A DNA stretch of 64,000 nucleotides from a virus (IMGVR_UViG_3300028388_004019:62001-126000); one strand, 5' to 3'. Counted from the first letter of the stretch, positions 45,302 to 54,165 are shown. The notes: generated by a model from the sequence alone, not told the origin. A program made the numbers and translations.

Positions 45302-47008
45302 TTAACCTTCACAAGCAACACACTGAAGGTCATTCAATCCCAACTTCTTTCTTGCGAAAGCTTGAGCTGAATTCATTGAGTGTTGGTAGTACAATGTTTT
45401 AACACCCAACTGCCAAGCTTCAATAAGAAGTTTGTTAACATCCCTTGTTGGCATGTCAGGTGAAATCATTAAGTTCAATGACTGTGATTGGTCAATATAA
45501 GATTGACGAACCGCAGCTTGGTTGATGATTGACGACTGGTTAATTTCAGCAAATGTTCTGAAGATGTCTTTCTGTTCGTCAGTCAAAAAGTCTAAGTGTT
45601 GTACTGAACCATCGCTTTGTTTGATACTGTTCCAAATTTCTTTGGTGTCTTTACCCATCTCAGATAACAACTCCTTAAGAATAGGATTTTTGATGGTTAC
45701 CTTCATCTTAGCCACATCCTTCACGTAACAATTAGACCAAATAGGTTCAATTGATTGTGATACCTGACCTAAGATAAACGCTGAAGATGTTGTTGGTGCA
45801 ATTGCATTCAACGTAACGTTTCTTCTACCGTAACCTTCCAAGTATTCAGGTTCACCGAACATCTTAGCCATTTCCTCAGACGCTGCGTATGATTTTTGTT
45901 TGATTAGTTTGAATACCTCAACATTCAATCTCGCAGTCTCTCTAGTGTCGAATGGTAGACCTCTTTTCTGTAGAAGTGAGTGCCATCCCAATACACCAAG
46001 ACCCAATGCTCTTTGTCTTTTAGCAAAGTTGTAAGCTTTCTCCAAGTAGAAGAAACCTCTCTTACCTTCGATAGTTCCGTTGTCTCTGATATCCTCAATC
46101 TTAGTTAAGAATTCAGTAACAACTGCATCTAAGAACATAGTCATAGTCTCAACAGCATCTGTGTCTTTCCACTCATCATAATGAAGAACATTCATTGATG
46201 ACAATACACAAACGAATGACTCCTCTTCAGAGTTGTGAAGCGCAATCTCAGAACATAAGTTTGAGTTGTAGATTGTCGCATCTTTGTCTTTGTATACGTC
46301 AACAGTGTTGTTGTTCATTGTATCGTGGAACATAATGTATGGGTAACCAATCTCTCCACGTCTTTGGATGACCTTAGCCCAAATCGCTCTTTTCTCTTCG
46401 TCACCTGCAATCATCTCATTCATAAACTCATCAGTTACAGTAACTGCGTGAGTCAAATCCTGAATTGGGAATCCTTCTGTACCAATTTCCAAGAACTCCA
46501 TGATGTCAGGGTGTTCTACAGGAAGGTATGGTGAGAAACGACCACGACGAGTTGAACCCTGTGAGATGTTGTCAACAACACTCTCAAATAGATTCATAAA
46601 GTGTACCGAACCTGGTGCTAAACCGTTGTCAGTAATCTCAGCACCTCTGTGTCTGATGTTACCAAAGTAACCAGAAGTACCACCACCCATCTTACTCATT
46701 TCACCGACCTCAGCCTGTGTGTATAGAATTGACTCGATGTTGTCTCCAATATTAGACCCAAAACAACTTACAGGTAAACCTCTCTTCTTACCGAAGTTAG
46801 CCCATACAGGTGATGATAGGGAATACCATCCCTTACCCATATAGTCATAGAATTTATCTGCAAAACCTTCTATACCTAAAAGGTTTTCTGCATGGTCTGC
46901 GATTGTTCTGATTCTCTCTAGCGGTTCTTCACCTTCACTCAAGTATCCTCTACGGAGGAAGGTAATTGATTCTTCGTTAATCCAGTCAAATGGTTTTCTA
47001 TCGTTCAT
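45302..47008 (-). CDS. nrdA: Class I ribonucleotide reductase large (catalytic) subunit
   Basis: A 568-aa protein, short for NrdA (E. coli 761 aa) because the N-terminal ATP-cone and part of the start are missing. It carries the catalytic residues: Asn250, Cys252 and Glu254 in NLCSE, the redox pair Cys82 (PVSCFG) and Cys267 (FVCVLS), the radical-transfer tyrosines Tyr540-Tyr541, and the C-terminal shuttle Cys563 and Cys566 (CVACEG). SSPVWANFG and QGSTRRG are typical. It reduces ribonucleoside diphosphates to supply dNTPs for phage DNA synthesis. It partners with the NrdB encoded just upstream (19-base gap), which carries the regulatory ATP-cone. It ends at a strong terminator. Confidence 0.95.
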   Translation of the reverse strand: MNDRKPFDWINEESITFLRRGYLSEGEEPLERIRTIADHAENLLGIEGFADKFYDYMGKGWYSLSSPVWANFGKKRGLPVSCFGSNIGDNIESILYTQAEVGEMSKMGGGTSGYFGNIRHRGAEITDNGLAPGSVHFMNLFESVVDNISQGSTRRGRFSPYLPVEHPDIMEFLEIGTEGFPIQDLTHAVTVTDEFMNEMIAGDEEKRAIWAKVIQRRGEIGYPYIMFHDTMNNNTVDVYKDKDATIYNSNLCSEIALHNSEEESFVCVLSSMNVLHYDEWKDTDAVETMTMFLDAVVTEFLTKIEDIRDNGTIEGKRGFFYLEKAYNFAKRQRALGLGVLGWHSLLQKRGLPFDTRETARLNVEVFKLIKQKSYAASEEMAKMFGEPEYLEGYGRRNVTLNAIAPTTSSAFILGQVSQSIEPIWSNCYVKDVAKMKVTIKNPILKELLSEMGKDTKEIWNSIKQSDGSVQHLDFLTDEQKDIFRTFAEINQSSIINQAAVRQSYIDQSQSLNLMISPDMPTRDVNKLLIEAWQLGVKTLYYQHSMNSAQAFARKKLGLNDLQCVACEG

Positions 47009-47027
47009 TTTATTTTTCGTTATTTAA

Positions 47028-48308
47028 TTAGAATAAATCGTTTGATGTAATCGATTTAGATTTCTTACTGTAGTTAATACTTCTTTTGTTGAAGAAATCA
47101 GTGTGTTTAGTAGTTAAGATTTCATCGTCAAACCACTCAGTTGTTTCCAACAACGGTTCGTTGATTTCAAAAATACTATCTACACCAATGGAGTTTAATG
47201 ATACATTAAATCTATGTTTAATAAATTCCATTGTCTGACTTTTCGTTAGGAAATCTAAATCACCTTCTTCAAATATCCAATTAACTATTTCTGTTTCTGC
47301 CTCATACGCTTCCATTGTTGCCGCGATAAGGTCTTCTTTTAATTCATCCGTCCACCATGATGGGTTCTCTCCTTTGATAAGGTTTACCAAATCAAATCCA
47401 AATCCAGCATGGATGTTTTCTTCTTTCGATGTTGCTTCAACAGCGTTACTAATACCCTTCAACATGTTCTTATGTTTGTTGAATGACATAATAACTAAAA
47501 ACTGTGAGAACAACGATACATTCTCTACAAACATAGAGAACAATACTACAGATTCAAAGTATTCTTTATCTTCCACTGCTTTTGAGTTAGAGATTGCTTT
47601 CTCCAAATACTTAATTCTTCTACGGATTGCAGGTACCTCGAGTAATGTTTCGAAGTCAGCGTTCAACCCTAAAAGTTGAATTAAGTGTGAGTAAGCGTCA
47701 GCGTGTCTAACCTCAGACTCCGCAAATGTTGCACCTACATTACCAATTTCAGGTTTTGGCATCCTTTTGTAGATGTCACCCCAAAACGTTTTAACGGCAA
47801 TCTCAATTTGTGAGATAGCCAACATCGCTCTCTTTACCGCAGTTTTTTCTTTCTTATCCAAGTTTACTTTGAAATCTTGAATGTCTGAAGTAAAGTTAAA
47901 CTCTGTATGTACCCAATATGAATGTCTGATAGCATCCACATATTCATTAAGATTTGGATATTCGTAAGGTTTAAGATTTGTTCTCTTGGTAAAGATATTT
48001 GGACCGTGATTTTTACGATAAATGATATATTCTTTAGCGACATCATTAAGACCGTTGTCCATCAACTTATTCTCCACCATATCGTGAATTTCATCCACGT
48101 GAGGTACTTTATCTTTTTCATCTCTGAAAATTCCTTTACGAGTGATTCTTGCAATTTTCTCAGCCATTTCATCATCAACTTCACCGACAGACTTCATAGC
48201 CTTCAGTACCGCATATTTGATTTTTTCCGCTTCGAAAAGTACTTGTTCACCACTTCTCTTAATTACATAACGAGTTTCTTTACTGTTCATAGCACTATTG
48301 TTAACCAT
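47028..48308 (-). CDS. nrdB: Class I ribonucleotide reductase small subunit with N-terminal ATP-cone
   Basis: A 426-aa protein. Residues about 12-105 read as an ATP-cone (YVIKRSGEQVLFEAEKIKYA, HVDEIHDMVE, VAKEYIIYR). The radical-generating domain follows, with metal ligands Glu169, Glu199-x-x-His202, Glu262 and Glu297-x-x-His300. Tyr206 is at the position of the radical Tyr122 of E. coli, so a tyrosyl-radical class is possible. ATP-cones usually sit on NrdA; a cone on NrdB has been described for Bacteroidetes such as Leeuwenhoekiella blandensis, where dATP binding drives NrdB into inactive tetramers. The start may instead be at Met7. It sits 13 bases below the helicase stop, in the replication operon. 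Confidence 0.93.
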   Translation of the reverse strand: MVNNSAMNSKETRYVIKRSGEQVLFEAEKIKYAVLKAMKSVGEVDDEMAEKIARITRKGIFRDEKDKVPHVDEIHDMVENKLMDNGLNDVAKEYIIYRKNHGPNIFTKRTNLKPYEYPNLNEYVDAIRHSYWVHTEFNFTSDIQDFKVNLDKKEKTAVKRAMLAISQIEIAVKTFWGDIYKRMPKPEIGNVGATFAESEVRHADAYSHLIQLLGLNADFETLLEVPAIRRRIKYLEKAISNSKAVEDKEYFESVVLFSMFVENVSLFSQFLVIMSFNKHKNMLKGISNAVEATSKEENIHAGFGFDLVNLIKGENPSWWTDELKEDLIAATMEAYEAETEIVNWIFEEGDLDFLTKSQTMEFIKHRFNVSLNSIGVDSIFEINEPLLETTEWFDDEILTTKHTDFFNKRSINYSKKSKSITSNDLF

Positions 48309-48321
48309 AATTTATTGTTTA

Positions 48322-49704
48322 TTAATTTTGTTGTCCCTCACGTTGCTTACGCTTTTCCATGAGTTCTTTGATTCTATCCCTTTGTTTCTCCTCTCTTTGT
48401 TCTTCTAAACCTAAGAAAGTAACACTCTGTTCAGTATCAATAACCAACATTTCATTATCATACTTACAATTCTCAAATACAACCCCATCCTTTCCGATAC
48501 GGGACTTTGTAATTGCAATGGTAGCCAAGTTCATTTCCTTTTGTTGTAATGACTTCGCCACCGAGATAATTACGTGACCAACCTGAGCCTTCTTAATAGA
48601 ACCACCCATTTGGTCTGTGGTAACAACTTCTGATGAAATTGAAGAACGGTTACCCTGTGTTGCTGTCCAACCAACAATGTCCAACTCGTGACACATCGCC
48701 TCGAACGCTCTCATCACAGAACCTTCACTCTTCCATTCATCACCCAAGTTTTTGTCAGGTGTAATACAATCGATGTAATCCACAACAATCATATCAATCT
48801 TGTTCCCTTCCGCTATCATCTTTCTAACCTGATTCTTGATTTGATTCATCGTCAGGGTATCAGACGGTAACTTCTTCAAAGTTAAGGAATTTTTTGTATT
48901 TTCCTTAATCTCTTTGACTTTATTCATCACATCATCTTTATGATTAGATAAATTGTCAGGAGCAATACCTGTCCATAGTGTGAAGTGCTTACGTTGGATA
49001 ATCTTCGGGTTGTCCTCAAAGAACACCTGAAGAACATTGTAACCCAAGTTGAATGCGTGGTTTGAAATCTTTGTTAAGAAGGTCGTCTTACCCACACCTG
49101 TCGGTGCAAGAATAACTCCAATCTCACCTTTTGCCAATCCACCCTTCATTAGGTTGTCAATACCTGGTACTCCCATCGGAATTGGGTGACGGTAGTCGTC
49201 GTCCAATACCACATCTAAATTTGAGAATACATCAGATGTACCTGTATCCACTTCACCAACCTGTAGAGCTTCTCTAACCATCTCCTCTAAGTGGTCATAA
49301 GATTCAAAATCACCCTTATCGATGATTTTCTGAGCCTTACTCATCACTTTCTGAAGTTCCTGCTGCTTACAGAACTTCAATGACTTCTCTTGAACGAAGT
49401 CTGACCCTTCAATTGGTGCTTCCTTGACATCGTTTAACATGTCGAAGACCATCTTCTGAGCCATCGGAGAGGTAATTTCACTCTTCGTTAGTTGTTCCAA
49501 TGTTGCAAATGTTGGAGTATGTTCATACTTAGTATAGTACTCCTTTACCATCTGCATAATAATTTTGAAATATTGATTATCAAAGTACTTCGGGTCCAAT
49601 ACATCCACAATCGAATTGGCAAAGTCTTTGTCAATCACGATATTATTTAGAAGTTGTATTTGGAAGGAGTTACCAAGGTAACCGAAGTTTTTCTCTTTTG
49701 ACAT
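48322..49704 (-). CDS. Replicative DNA helicase, DnaB/T4 gp41-like
   Basis: A 460-aa protein with an N-terminal helical domain (about 1-150) and a RecA-like motor. The P-loop is APTGVGKTTF with Lys206, and Walker B is MIVVDYID with Asp309. WTATQGNRSS and the later TKSRIGKDG match the DnaB/gp41 pattern of a Gln sensor and an Arg-finger-like loop. It has a basic/acidic C-terminal tail (EEQREEKQRDR). It unwinds the fork ahead of the polymerase in a hexameric ring. It lies in the replication operon between an unknown gene and nrdB; no primase is seen in this window. Confidence 0.9.
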   Translation of the reverse strand: MSKEKNFGYLGNSFQIQLLNNIVIDKDFANSIVDVLDPKYFDNQYFKIIMQMVKEYYTKYEHTPTFATLEQLTKSEITSPMAQKMVFDMLNDVKEAPIEGSDFVQEKSLKFCKQQELQKVMSKAQKIIDKGDFESYDHLEEMVREALQVGEVDTGTSDVFSNLDVVLDDDYRHPIPMGVPGIDNLMKGGLAKGEIGVILAPTGVGKTTFLTKISNHAFNLGYNVLQVFFEDNPKIIQRKHFTLWTGIAPDNLSNHKDDVMNKVKEIKENTKNSLTLKKLPSDTLTMNQIKNQVRKMIAEGNKIDMIVVDYIDCITPDKNLGDEWKSEGSVMRAFEAMCHELDIVGWTATQGNRSSISSEVVTTDQMGGSIKKAQVGHVIISVAKSLQQKEMNLATIAITKSRIGKDGVVFENCKYDNEMLVIDTEQSVTFLGLEEQREEKQRDRIKELMEKRKQREGQQN

Positions 49705-49741
49705 ATCAATCTAATTTCTTTCGGGTAAATAATAAATATGG

Positions 49742-50194
49742 TTAACCTAACTGATATTCCATGTATTCGTAAGATAAATCTTCAGAGGAAAAAAGCTCTG
49801 TCAAACCACGAAGTACACTTTTTAGTTGCGGGCGTATATCTACGGTGTATCTTATTTTCGGCGGGTATAATTTCGCGTCAATAATTTTATGACAAATTGT
49901 CTCCTCCCCAATACGAATTTTTACGTGGAAAGTCTCCGGACCATCAGTGTTTGAAGTGTCCAAAATACTTGGGTCCAAAGCAATTTGGTTGTAGTGGTCC
50001 AACATATACATGTTAGTTCTCGCCTTTAGACTCCTTGTCAAAGTACCAGTGAAATCATTCACAAATTCAATCACATCAATACTCTTACGAGCCTTTGGAT
50101 TGTACCCTCTAACGTTGAAGTAACGTTGCACTACAATGTTGTCATTCAACATCAAAAGGAATTCCATTTTTGTTACGTCATTTTTTTCTTTCAT
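49742..50194 (-). CDS. Unknown protein in the replication operon
   Basis: A 150-aa protein that I do not recognise. It has a mixed sequence (NIVVQRYFNVRGYNPKARKS, LKARTNMYMLDHYNQIALDP) and no membrane segment. It sits three bases after the rnh stop and 38 bases before the helicase, so it may be a helicase-loading or fork accessory factor comparable in position to T4 gp59; this is only a guess from context. Confidence 0.6.
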   Translation of the reverse strand: MKEKNDVTKMEFLLMLNDNIVVQRYFNVRGYNPKARKSIDVIEFVNDFTGTLTRSLKARTNMYMLDHYNQIALDPSILDTSNTDGPETFHVKIRIGEETICHKIIDAKLYPPKIRYTVDIRPQLKSVLRGLTELFSSEDLSYEYMEYQLG

Positions 50195-50196
50195 AA

Positions 50197-51204
50197 CTAA
50201 TTTTTGTTTTTGTAACGTTTTTTTTCTTTTCTACTAAGTTTCATAAACGGTGTTAAAAAATCTACCCAACCATCATCCTGTTTGGGTAAGTACTTGAAGA
50301 TTCCATCATCATTCATCATTCTCATGAGATTCTGATATCCTCTTCCTTCAGGGTCCAACTCTTCTGTATAGTAGAGTTCAACCTCGTCCTTACCTTCATC
50401 ACTTATCATTGGGTGGGACAAATCTACAATCTTTTTGTTAATATCAAAGAATTCTTTTCCTAAAACCCCCCTTTTAGTTTTTCCTTCTAAGATACTCTCT
50501 AAGATTTTTCTCTTGTCACCCTCTGATTGTAATTCTTCAGCTCGGTTTATAATATCATCAACAGAAGTCGCTTTGTCCAATATTTCAGGAAATATCTTCG
50601 CAAAAGTTTTCTCACCGAGTAAGTATATACCATCAATATTGTCAGACTTATCCCCCGATAAAATCTTAAACGTGGTCATGTTGTAATGTGGTATAGAAAT
50701 GTCCTTCAAAGGGATGTTATCTCCCTCCTTAAAGACTTTTCTATGACTGGGTGAGTAGACCTCCACTTTATCAGAGATAAGTTGTGTAAGGTCTTTATCT
50801 GATGAAAATATAGTTTTGTATTCGTCCTCAGAAATGTTACAGTAATGAGCAATCGCATCGTCTGATTCACATCCATCAATGGATACTTGCCTGATAAACA
50901 TTTCTTCCAAATACTTCTTAACTCTCGACAACTGCCATTCAAATGAAATCTGTTGTTGTTCGTTAAGGGTTCTTTTTCTATTTCTTTTGTATTGTTCGAG
51001 CAACTCTCTTCGTGATGTTGAGTTATCCTTCGCATCCCAAAAGACAATGACTTTGTCGTAATTGTGCTCGACTAAGAATTTTTTGAGGGTATTCACGAAG
51101 TGAAAGATTGCACCAATATGGTTTCCCTCATGATATAAATCTCTTACTCCGTGATAACCTATTTTAACTAAGTTGTTTCCGTCAACTAATAATGTCTTTG
51201 TCAA
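50197..51204 (-). CDS. rnh: 5'-3' exonuclease / RNase H of the FEN family (T4 Rnh-like)
   Basis: A 335-aa protein. The FEN/PIN acidic residues are all visible: Asp8 (LLVDGNNL), Asp57 (VFWDAKD), Glu113/Asp115/Asp116 (GCESDDAI), Asp136/Asp138 (SSDKDLTQ) and Asp185/Asp188 (GDKSDNIDGI), the last before the helix-hairpin-helix. It removes RNA primers and flaps during lagging-strand synthesis. No ATG is available: the frame opens after a stop, and the plausible start is TTG at 51204, preceded by a GAGGG Shine-Dalgarno-like sequence nine bases upstream. That makes it one of the few genes with a clear SD. Confidence 0.9.
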   Translation of the reverse strand: MTKTLLVDGNNLVKIGYHGVRDLYHEGNHIGAIFHFVNTLKKFLVEHNYDKVIVFWDAKDNSTSRRELLEQYKRNRKRTLNEQQQISFEWQLSRVKKYLEEMFIRQVSIDGCESDDAIAHYCNISEDEYKTIFSSDKDLTQLISDKVEVYSPSHRKVFKEGDNIPLKDISIPHYNMTTFKILSGDKSDNIDGIYLLGEKTFAKIFPEILDKATSVDDIINRAEELQSEGDKRKILESILEGKTKRGVLGKEFFDINKKIVDLSHPMISDEGKDEVELYYTEELDPEGRGYQNLMRMMNDDGIFKYLPKQDDGWVDFLTPFMKLSRKEKKRYKNKN

Positions 51205-51222
51205 AATACCCTCAATTAAAGG

Positions 51223-52224
51223 TTAGACTTCTTTTACTTCTTCCAATTTGTAGTCACCGTCAGTACCGATGACTCTCTTCCAATATTCCGCTTGTTCGGA
51301 CTTATACTTTTCAATGGACTTCTTCTCTTCTGCAGATTCTTTCCCTGCCAAGAAACCATGAGGTGTTACGATAATCTTACCGTCCTCATATCCCAATCCA
51401 TTGATGTGGTTTTTCATAACCGATACTTTCGTTCTAACTGCAAACTTAACTTTTCTTTTGTCTTTGACCGCAACAATCTTATTGGTACCAGCATTTTTCT
51501 GATTTCCAAATAAGAATACCAATGAGGAGTTCAACCAAATTGCCTCACCACCCTTAGCTTTAATCTTAGGTTGACCAAAAGGATTGTCGGGTAATTCTAC
51601 CCACGGTTGATTAACAATCACCAATGTATTCTCATACTTTGATGTTGCCTTTCTTGAGCCAGCAATTCTTTGGTTGATACCCATACCAATTTTGTCGGCC
51701 AATGCGGCAGCATTATGTTGTTTACCACCCTTACCGTCAAAAGTCATTTTACAAGGAACAGAACCTACAGAATCCCACAAGAATAATAAGTCGTACTCCA
51801 ACTCACCTTTTTCCTGTGCATCCAACAATTCGTTGATGTAGTCTGTGATTTGTTCGATGTAATCAAAGTTGTTGTTAAATAAGAAGAATCCGTCCCAATC
51901 CAATTCACCTGTTTCCTCATCAACAACTTCTTCACATTCGAATCCCATTGTTAATGCGTGGTCAAAAGACCATTTTTGTTCAGTGATAATAAAGACAGGA
52001 AGAATGCCCTTCTTCTGTGCGTCTACCGCGGCTTTAACCAATGCAGTTGTTTTACCAGTATCACTATGACCCAAGAACATATTCAGGTGACCAATCGCAG
52101 GACCAGGTAGACCTACCGCATCCAAAAATGCCTCACCTAAATCTAAAAACCTTTGTGGTTTGTACTTTGCTGAAGTAGAATATTTCTGCTTCAACGATTT
52201 GAAATCTTTTTTCTTAATTGCCAT
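51223..52224 (-). CDS. uvsX: Recombinase, UvsX/RecA-like
   Basis: A 333-aa protein. The P-loop is GHSDTGKTT with Lys58 (the family GxxxxGKT). LLFLWDSVGSV is the Walker B segment and LVIVNQPWVE the Gln-containing motif 3. The DNA-binding loop region (GKGGKQHNAA) precedes it. It catalyses strand exchange in recombination-dependent replication and works with the gp32-like protein encoded just upstream, as in T4. It starts 55 bases after the ssb stop, downstream of a CUUCGG hairpin, so part of its transcription may be read-through. Confidence 0.92.
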   Translation of the reverse strand: MAIKKKDFKSLKQKYSTSAKYKPQRFLDLGEAFLDAVGLPGPAIGHLNMFLGHSDTGKTTALVKAAVDAQKKGILPVFIITEQKWSFDHALTMGFECEEVVDEETGELDWDGFFLFNNNFDYIEQITDYINELLDAQEKGELEYDLLFLWDSVGSVPCKMTFDGKGGKQHNAAALADKIGMGINQRIAGSRKATSKYENTLVIVNQPWVELPDNPFGQPKIKAKGGEAIWLNSSLVFLFGNQKNAGTNKIVAVKDKRKVKFAVRTKVSVMKNHINGLGYEDGKIIVTPHGFLAGKESAEEKKSIEKYKSEQAEYWKRVIGTDGDYKLEEVKEV

Positions 52225-52241
52225 ATTGTTTAGTAAATAAA

Positions 52242-52269
52242 GATGGTAAGGACCGAAGTCCCTACCATC
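52242..52269 (-). terminator. CUUCGG-loop hairpin after the ssb gene
   Basis: On the minus strand GATGGTAGGGAC, TTCG, GTCCTTACCATC forms a twelve-base-pair stem, one pair being a G-U wobble that would be an A-C mismatch in a plus-strand RNA, so it is built for the minus transcript. TTTATTTA follows. It shares AGGACCGAAGTCC (plus strand) with the nrdA terminator. The weak T run suggests partial termination, giving more ssb than uvsX. Confidence 0.75.
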
Positions 52270-52278
52270 GTGTTAGAT

Positions 52279-53139
52279 TTAGAATGGCAAGTCGTCATCG
52301 ACTTTCATTCCCGCTTGAGGGTCTTCCACCTTCACATTAGTGTCAGATGATACTGAACCACCCAATGTTACTTCTGTGTCGTCACCATAAACGTATTTTT
52401 TCAATTCTGTATCCCAAACAGGTGTTTCACCTCTTGCGATAGCTTCCAAATACTCAACAGGTTTTTGAGCGTAAACGTCCTGCCAAGTCATCTCATCTTC
52501 AACCCATTCTTTCATCTGAGCTTTGTCAGTATGAATTGGTGCTGGGTCATCATACATAATAGTCTTAACTACTGTGTACTCGATACCTGAAGGTGTCTTA
52601 GCTTTAGACAAATCAACAATCAAGTCACGACCTTCGTTAGCGTCAGTCACATCACCTTTTTGTTTCCAAATTGGAATGATTTTATCCAAGATACCTTCTT
52701 GTTTGTAGTTATCCTTGAATCTCCAAAACTTAGGTCCGTGGTCTTCGTTCTCACGGTCGATAACCTTAACAATGTAGAATTTACGTGGACGGTACTGACG
52801 AGCCAATTCTTTGTCTGACTCTTTACCTGTAGACATCAATTCTTCGTAAACCTCAGTAAGTGGTGAACGCTCACCATCGTTCTTACCTGGGTCGTAGAGT
52901 TTAGTCCACTTACCATCAATCTGTACTTCGTGGTACCACACCTCTTTAAATGGAGATGAACCGTCTGGTGTTGGAAGGATTCTGATTACTTTTTGACCTG
53001 ATTTGGTCCCTTTAGGTAGATACGTTGTAAAGTATCTTTTTAGTCTGTCTTCTTGAGACATTGAATTACCCCCACCGTTATTTGAACGTTGGGTGTTTTT
53101 TTCGTACTGAGCCAGTACAGCATCTAATGCATTTCCCAT
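52279..53139 (-). CDS. Single-stranded DNA-binding protein, T4 gp32-like
   Basis: A 286-aa protein. A basic N-terminal segment with RYFTTYLPKGTKSGQKVIRI is followed by an OB-type core (WYHEVQIDGKWTKLYDPGKN, RPRKFYIVKVIDREN). The acidic tail ends in KVDDDLPF, typical of gp32- and SSB-like proteins that recruit partners. I see no Cys-His zinc site, unlike T4 gp32. It coats single strands and organises the replication and recombination proteins encoded downstream. It has its own promoter and a downstream hairpin, fitting high, separate expression. Confidence 0.88.
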   Translation of the reverse strand: MGNALDAVLAQYEKNTQRSNNGGGNSMSQEDRLKRYFTTYLPKGTKSGQKVIRILPTPDGSSPFKEVWYHEVQIDGKWTKLYDPGKNDGERSPLTEVYEELMSTGKESDKELARQYRPRKFYIVKVIDRENEDHGPKFWRFKDNYKQEGILDKIIPIWKQKGDVTDANEGRDLIVDLSKAKTPSGIEYTVVKTIMYDDPAPIHTDKAQMKEWVEDEMTWQDVYAQKPVEYLEAIARGETPVWDTELKKYVYGDDTEVTLGGSVSSDTNVKVEDPQAGMKVDDDLPF

Positions 53140-53187
53140 AATTTTTTCTTTTTACTCTGTTAATTGTTTCTCTTAAACTCAATAATA

Positions 53188-53215
53188 AGTATAGTCTTAT
53201 TACTTCAAAAGTCAA
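53188..53215 (-). promoter_or_regulatory. Sigma70-like promoter upstream of the ssb gene
   Basis: On the minus strand TTGACT (-35, 53210-53215) and TATACT (-10, 53188-53193) are separated by 16 bp, about 50 bp before the ssb ATG and just below an intrinsic terminator. It looks like a housekeeping sigma70 promoter rather than the Bacteroidetes TAnnTTTG type. Confidence 0.6.
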
Positions 53216-53227
53216 CCGACTGCAAAG

Positions 53228-53258
53228 AAAAAGACCACCCTAATTGAGTGGTCTTTAT
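53228..53258 (-). terminator. Intrinsic terminator before the ssb promoter
   Basis: AAAGACCAC (53230-53238) pairs with GTGGTCTTT (53248-53256) around a nine-base loop. On the minus strand the stem is followed by TTTTTC. It lies just after the stop of the acidic 208-aa protein and should end the baseplate-side transcript. Confidence 0.85.
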
Positions 53259-53286
53259 TATAGAAAATTTTGTGTGTTAAGTCAAC

Positions 53287-53913
53287 TTATTCTTCGTCTT
53301 CAATCGGGGAATCAAACGATTTTTTGATGTCAGCGTCAGAATAATTCTCAACTTCGTCAGAGGTTAAAACATATTCGTTCTTACCTGTTTGTTGCATCTC
53401 AACTTCTTTGTCAGCGAAGAAGTCCGTCAACTTCTGATTATAAGGATAACTGTCCAAACTTCTTAATTGTAATTTTTCTTCAGGTGACTTCTCTCTGTAT
53501 TTTTCAACCTTAGCTTCGATATCATTAATCTTACTTAATATTGAATCCATCTGAGACAACTTACTTTCCAAGTCGTTTAATTTATCAAACATTGAGTCCA
53601 TATACTCATCTTGTTTATCTGAGATTTCATTTTGTTTGTTTACCAAATCTGTAATCTCCAACTCTTCAGTGTCACCACCCATATCCTCATCAGACTCCAC
53701 ATTACCCTCGTCGTCTAATTTCTCAACATCAGGGTCTGTTTCAACATCTACTGGTTCCGCAATTTCCTCGGCACCCATCTCGACATCCATATCCAACTCC
53801 AAATCGTCACCAGCATCTGCAGCTGGGTCAACAGGTTCTTCTTGTTCTACCAAATAGTTGTTGATGGAATTGTGTCTTTTGAGTTCTTCTAATATTTTAT
53901 TATCTACTGACAT
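53287..53913 (-). CDS. Acidic coiled-coil hypothetical protein
   Basis: A 208-aa protein, unrecognised. Residues about 20-90 are extremely acidic (EPVDVETDPDVEKLDDEGNV), followed by a heptad-like coiled coil (DEYMDSMFDKLNDLESKLSQ, MDSILSKINDIEAKVEKY). It looks like a scaffold or structural adaptor. It lies between the small 74-aa ORF and the ssb terminator, at the end of the baseplate transcript. No catalytic motif is visible. Confidence 0.75.
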   Translation of the reverse strand: MSVDNKILEELKRHNSINNYLVEQEEPVDPAADAGDDLELDMDVEMGAEEIAEPVDVETDPDVEKLDDEGNVESDEDMGGDTEELEITDLVNKQNEISDKQDEYMDSMFDKLNDLESKLSQMDSILSKINDIEAKVEKYREKSPEEKLQLRSLDSYPYNQKLTDFFADKEVEMQQTGKNEYVLTSDEVENYSDADIKKSFDSPIEDEE

Positions 53914-53924
53914 CTTATTTTAAT

Positions 53925-54149
53925 TTACCCATTTAATAATGTTTTCACACCGTGTGGTGTTTCAACTTTAAGGGTTCTATTCACTTGTCTTGTATTGTCA
54001 ACTCTTTCAATAAGTCCGTCTCTCATACTAACAGTGTAACAGTCTCCTGTATCTAAGTCACAAACTTCTTTGTAACCATTTCCGGCATCTCTTTCAGTAA
54101 TTCTAGTGTCTTTTGACAAATACTGGTCTAATAATGATTTTACGTTCAT
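53925..54149 (-). CDS. Small hypothetical protein
   Basis: A 74-aa protein from the ATG at 54149 (MNVKSLLDQYLSK). A longer reading from 54251 would run back into the preceding gene, and its extra N-terminal sequence looks random, so the shorter start is preferred. It holds YKEVCDLDTGDCYTVSMRDG, with two Cys eight residues apart. TATTTAT lies 16 nt before the start. Unrecognised. Confidence 0.6.
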   Translation of the reverse strand: MNVKSLLDQYLSKDTRITERDAGNGYKEVCDLDTGDCYTVSMRDGLIERVDNTRQVNRTLKVETPHGVKTLLNG

Positions 54150-54165
54150 AGTAATACTTTTATTA

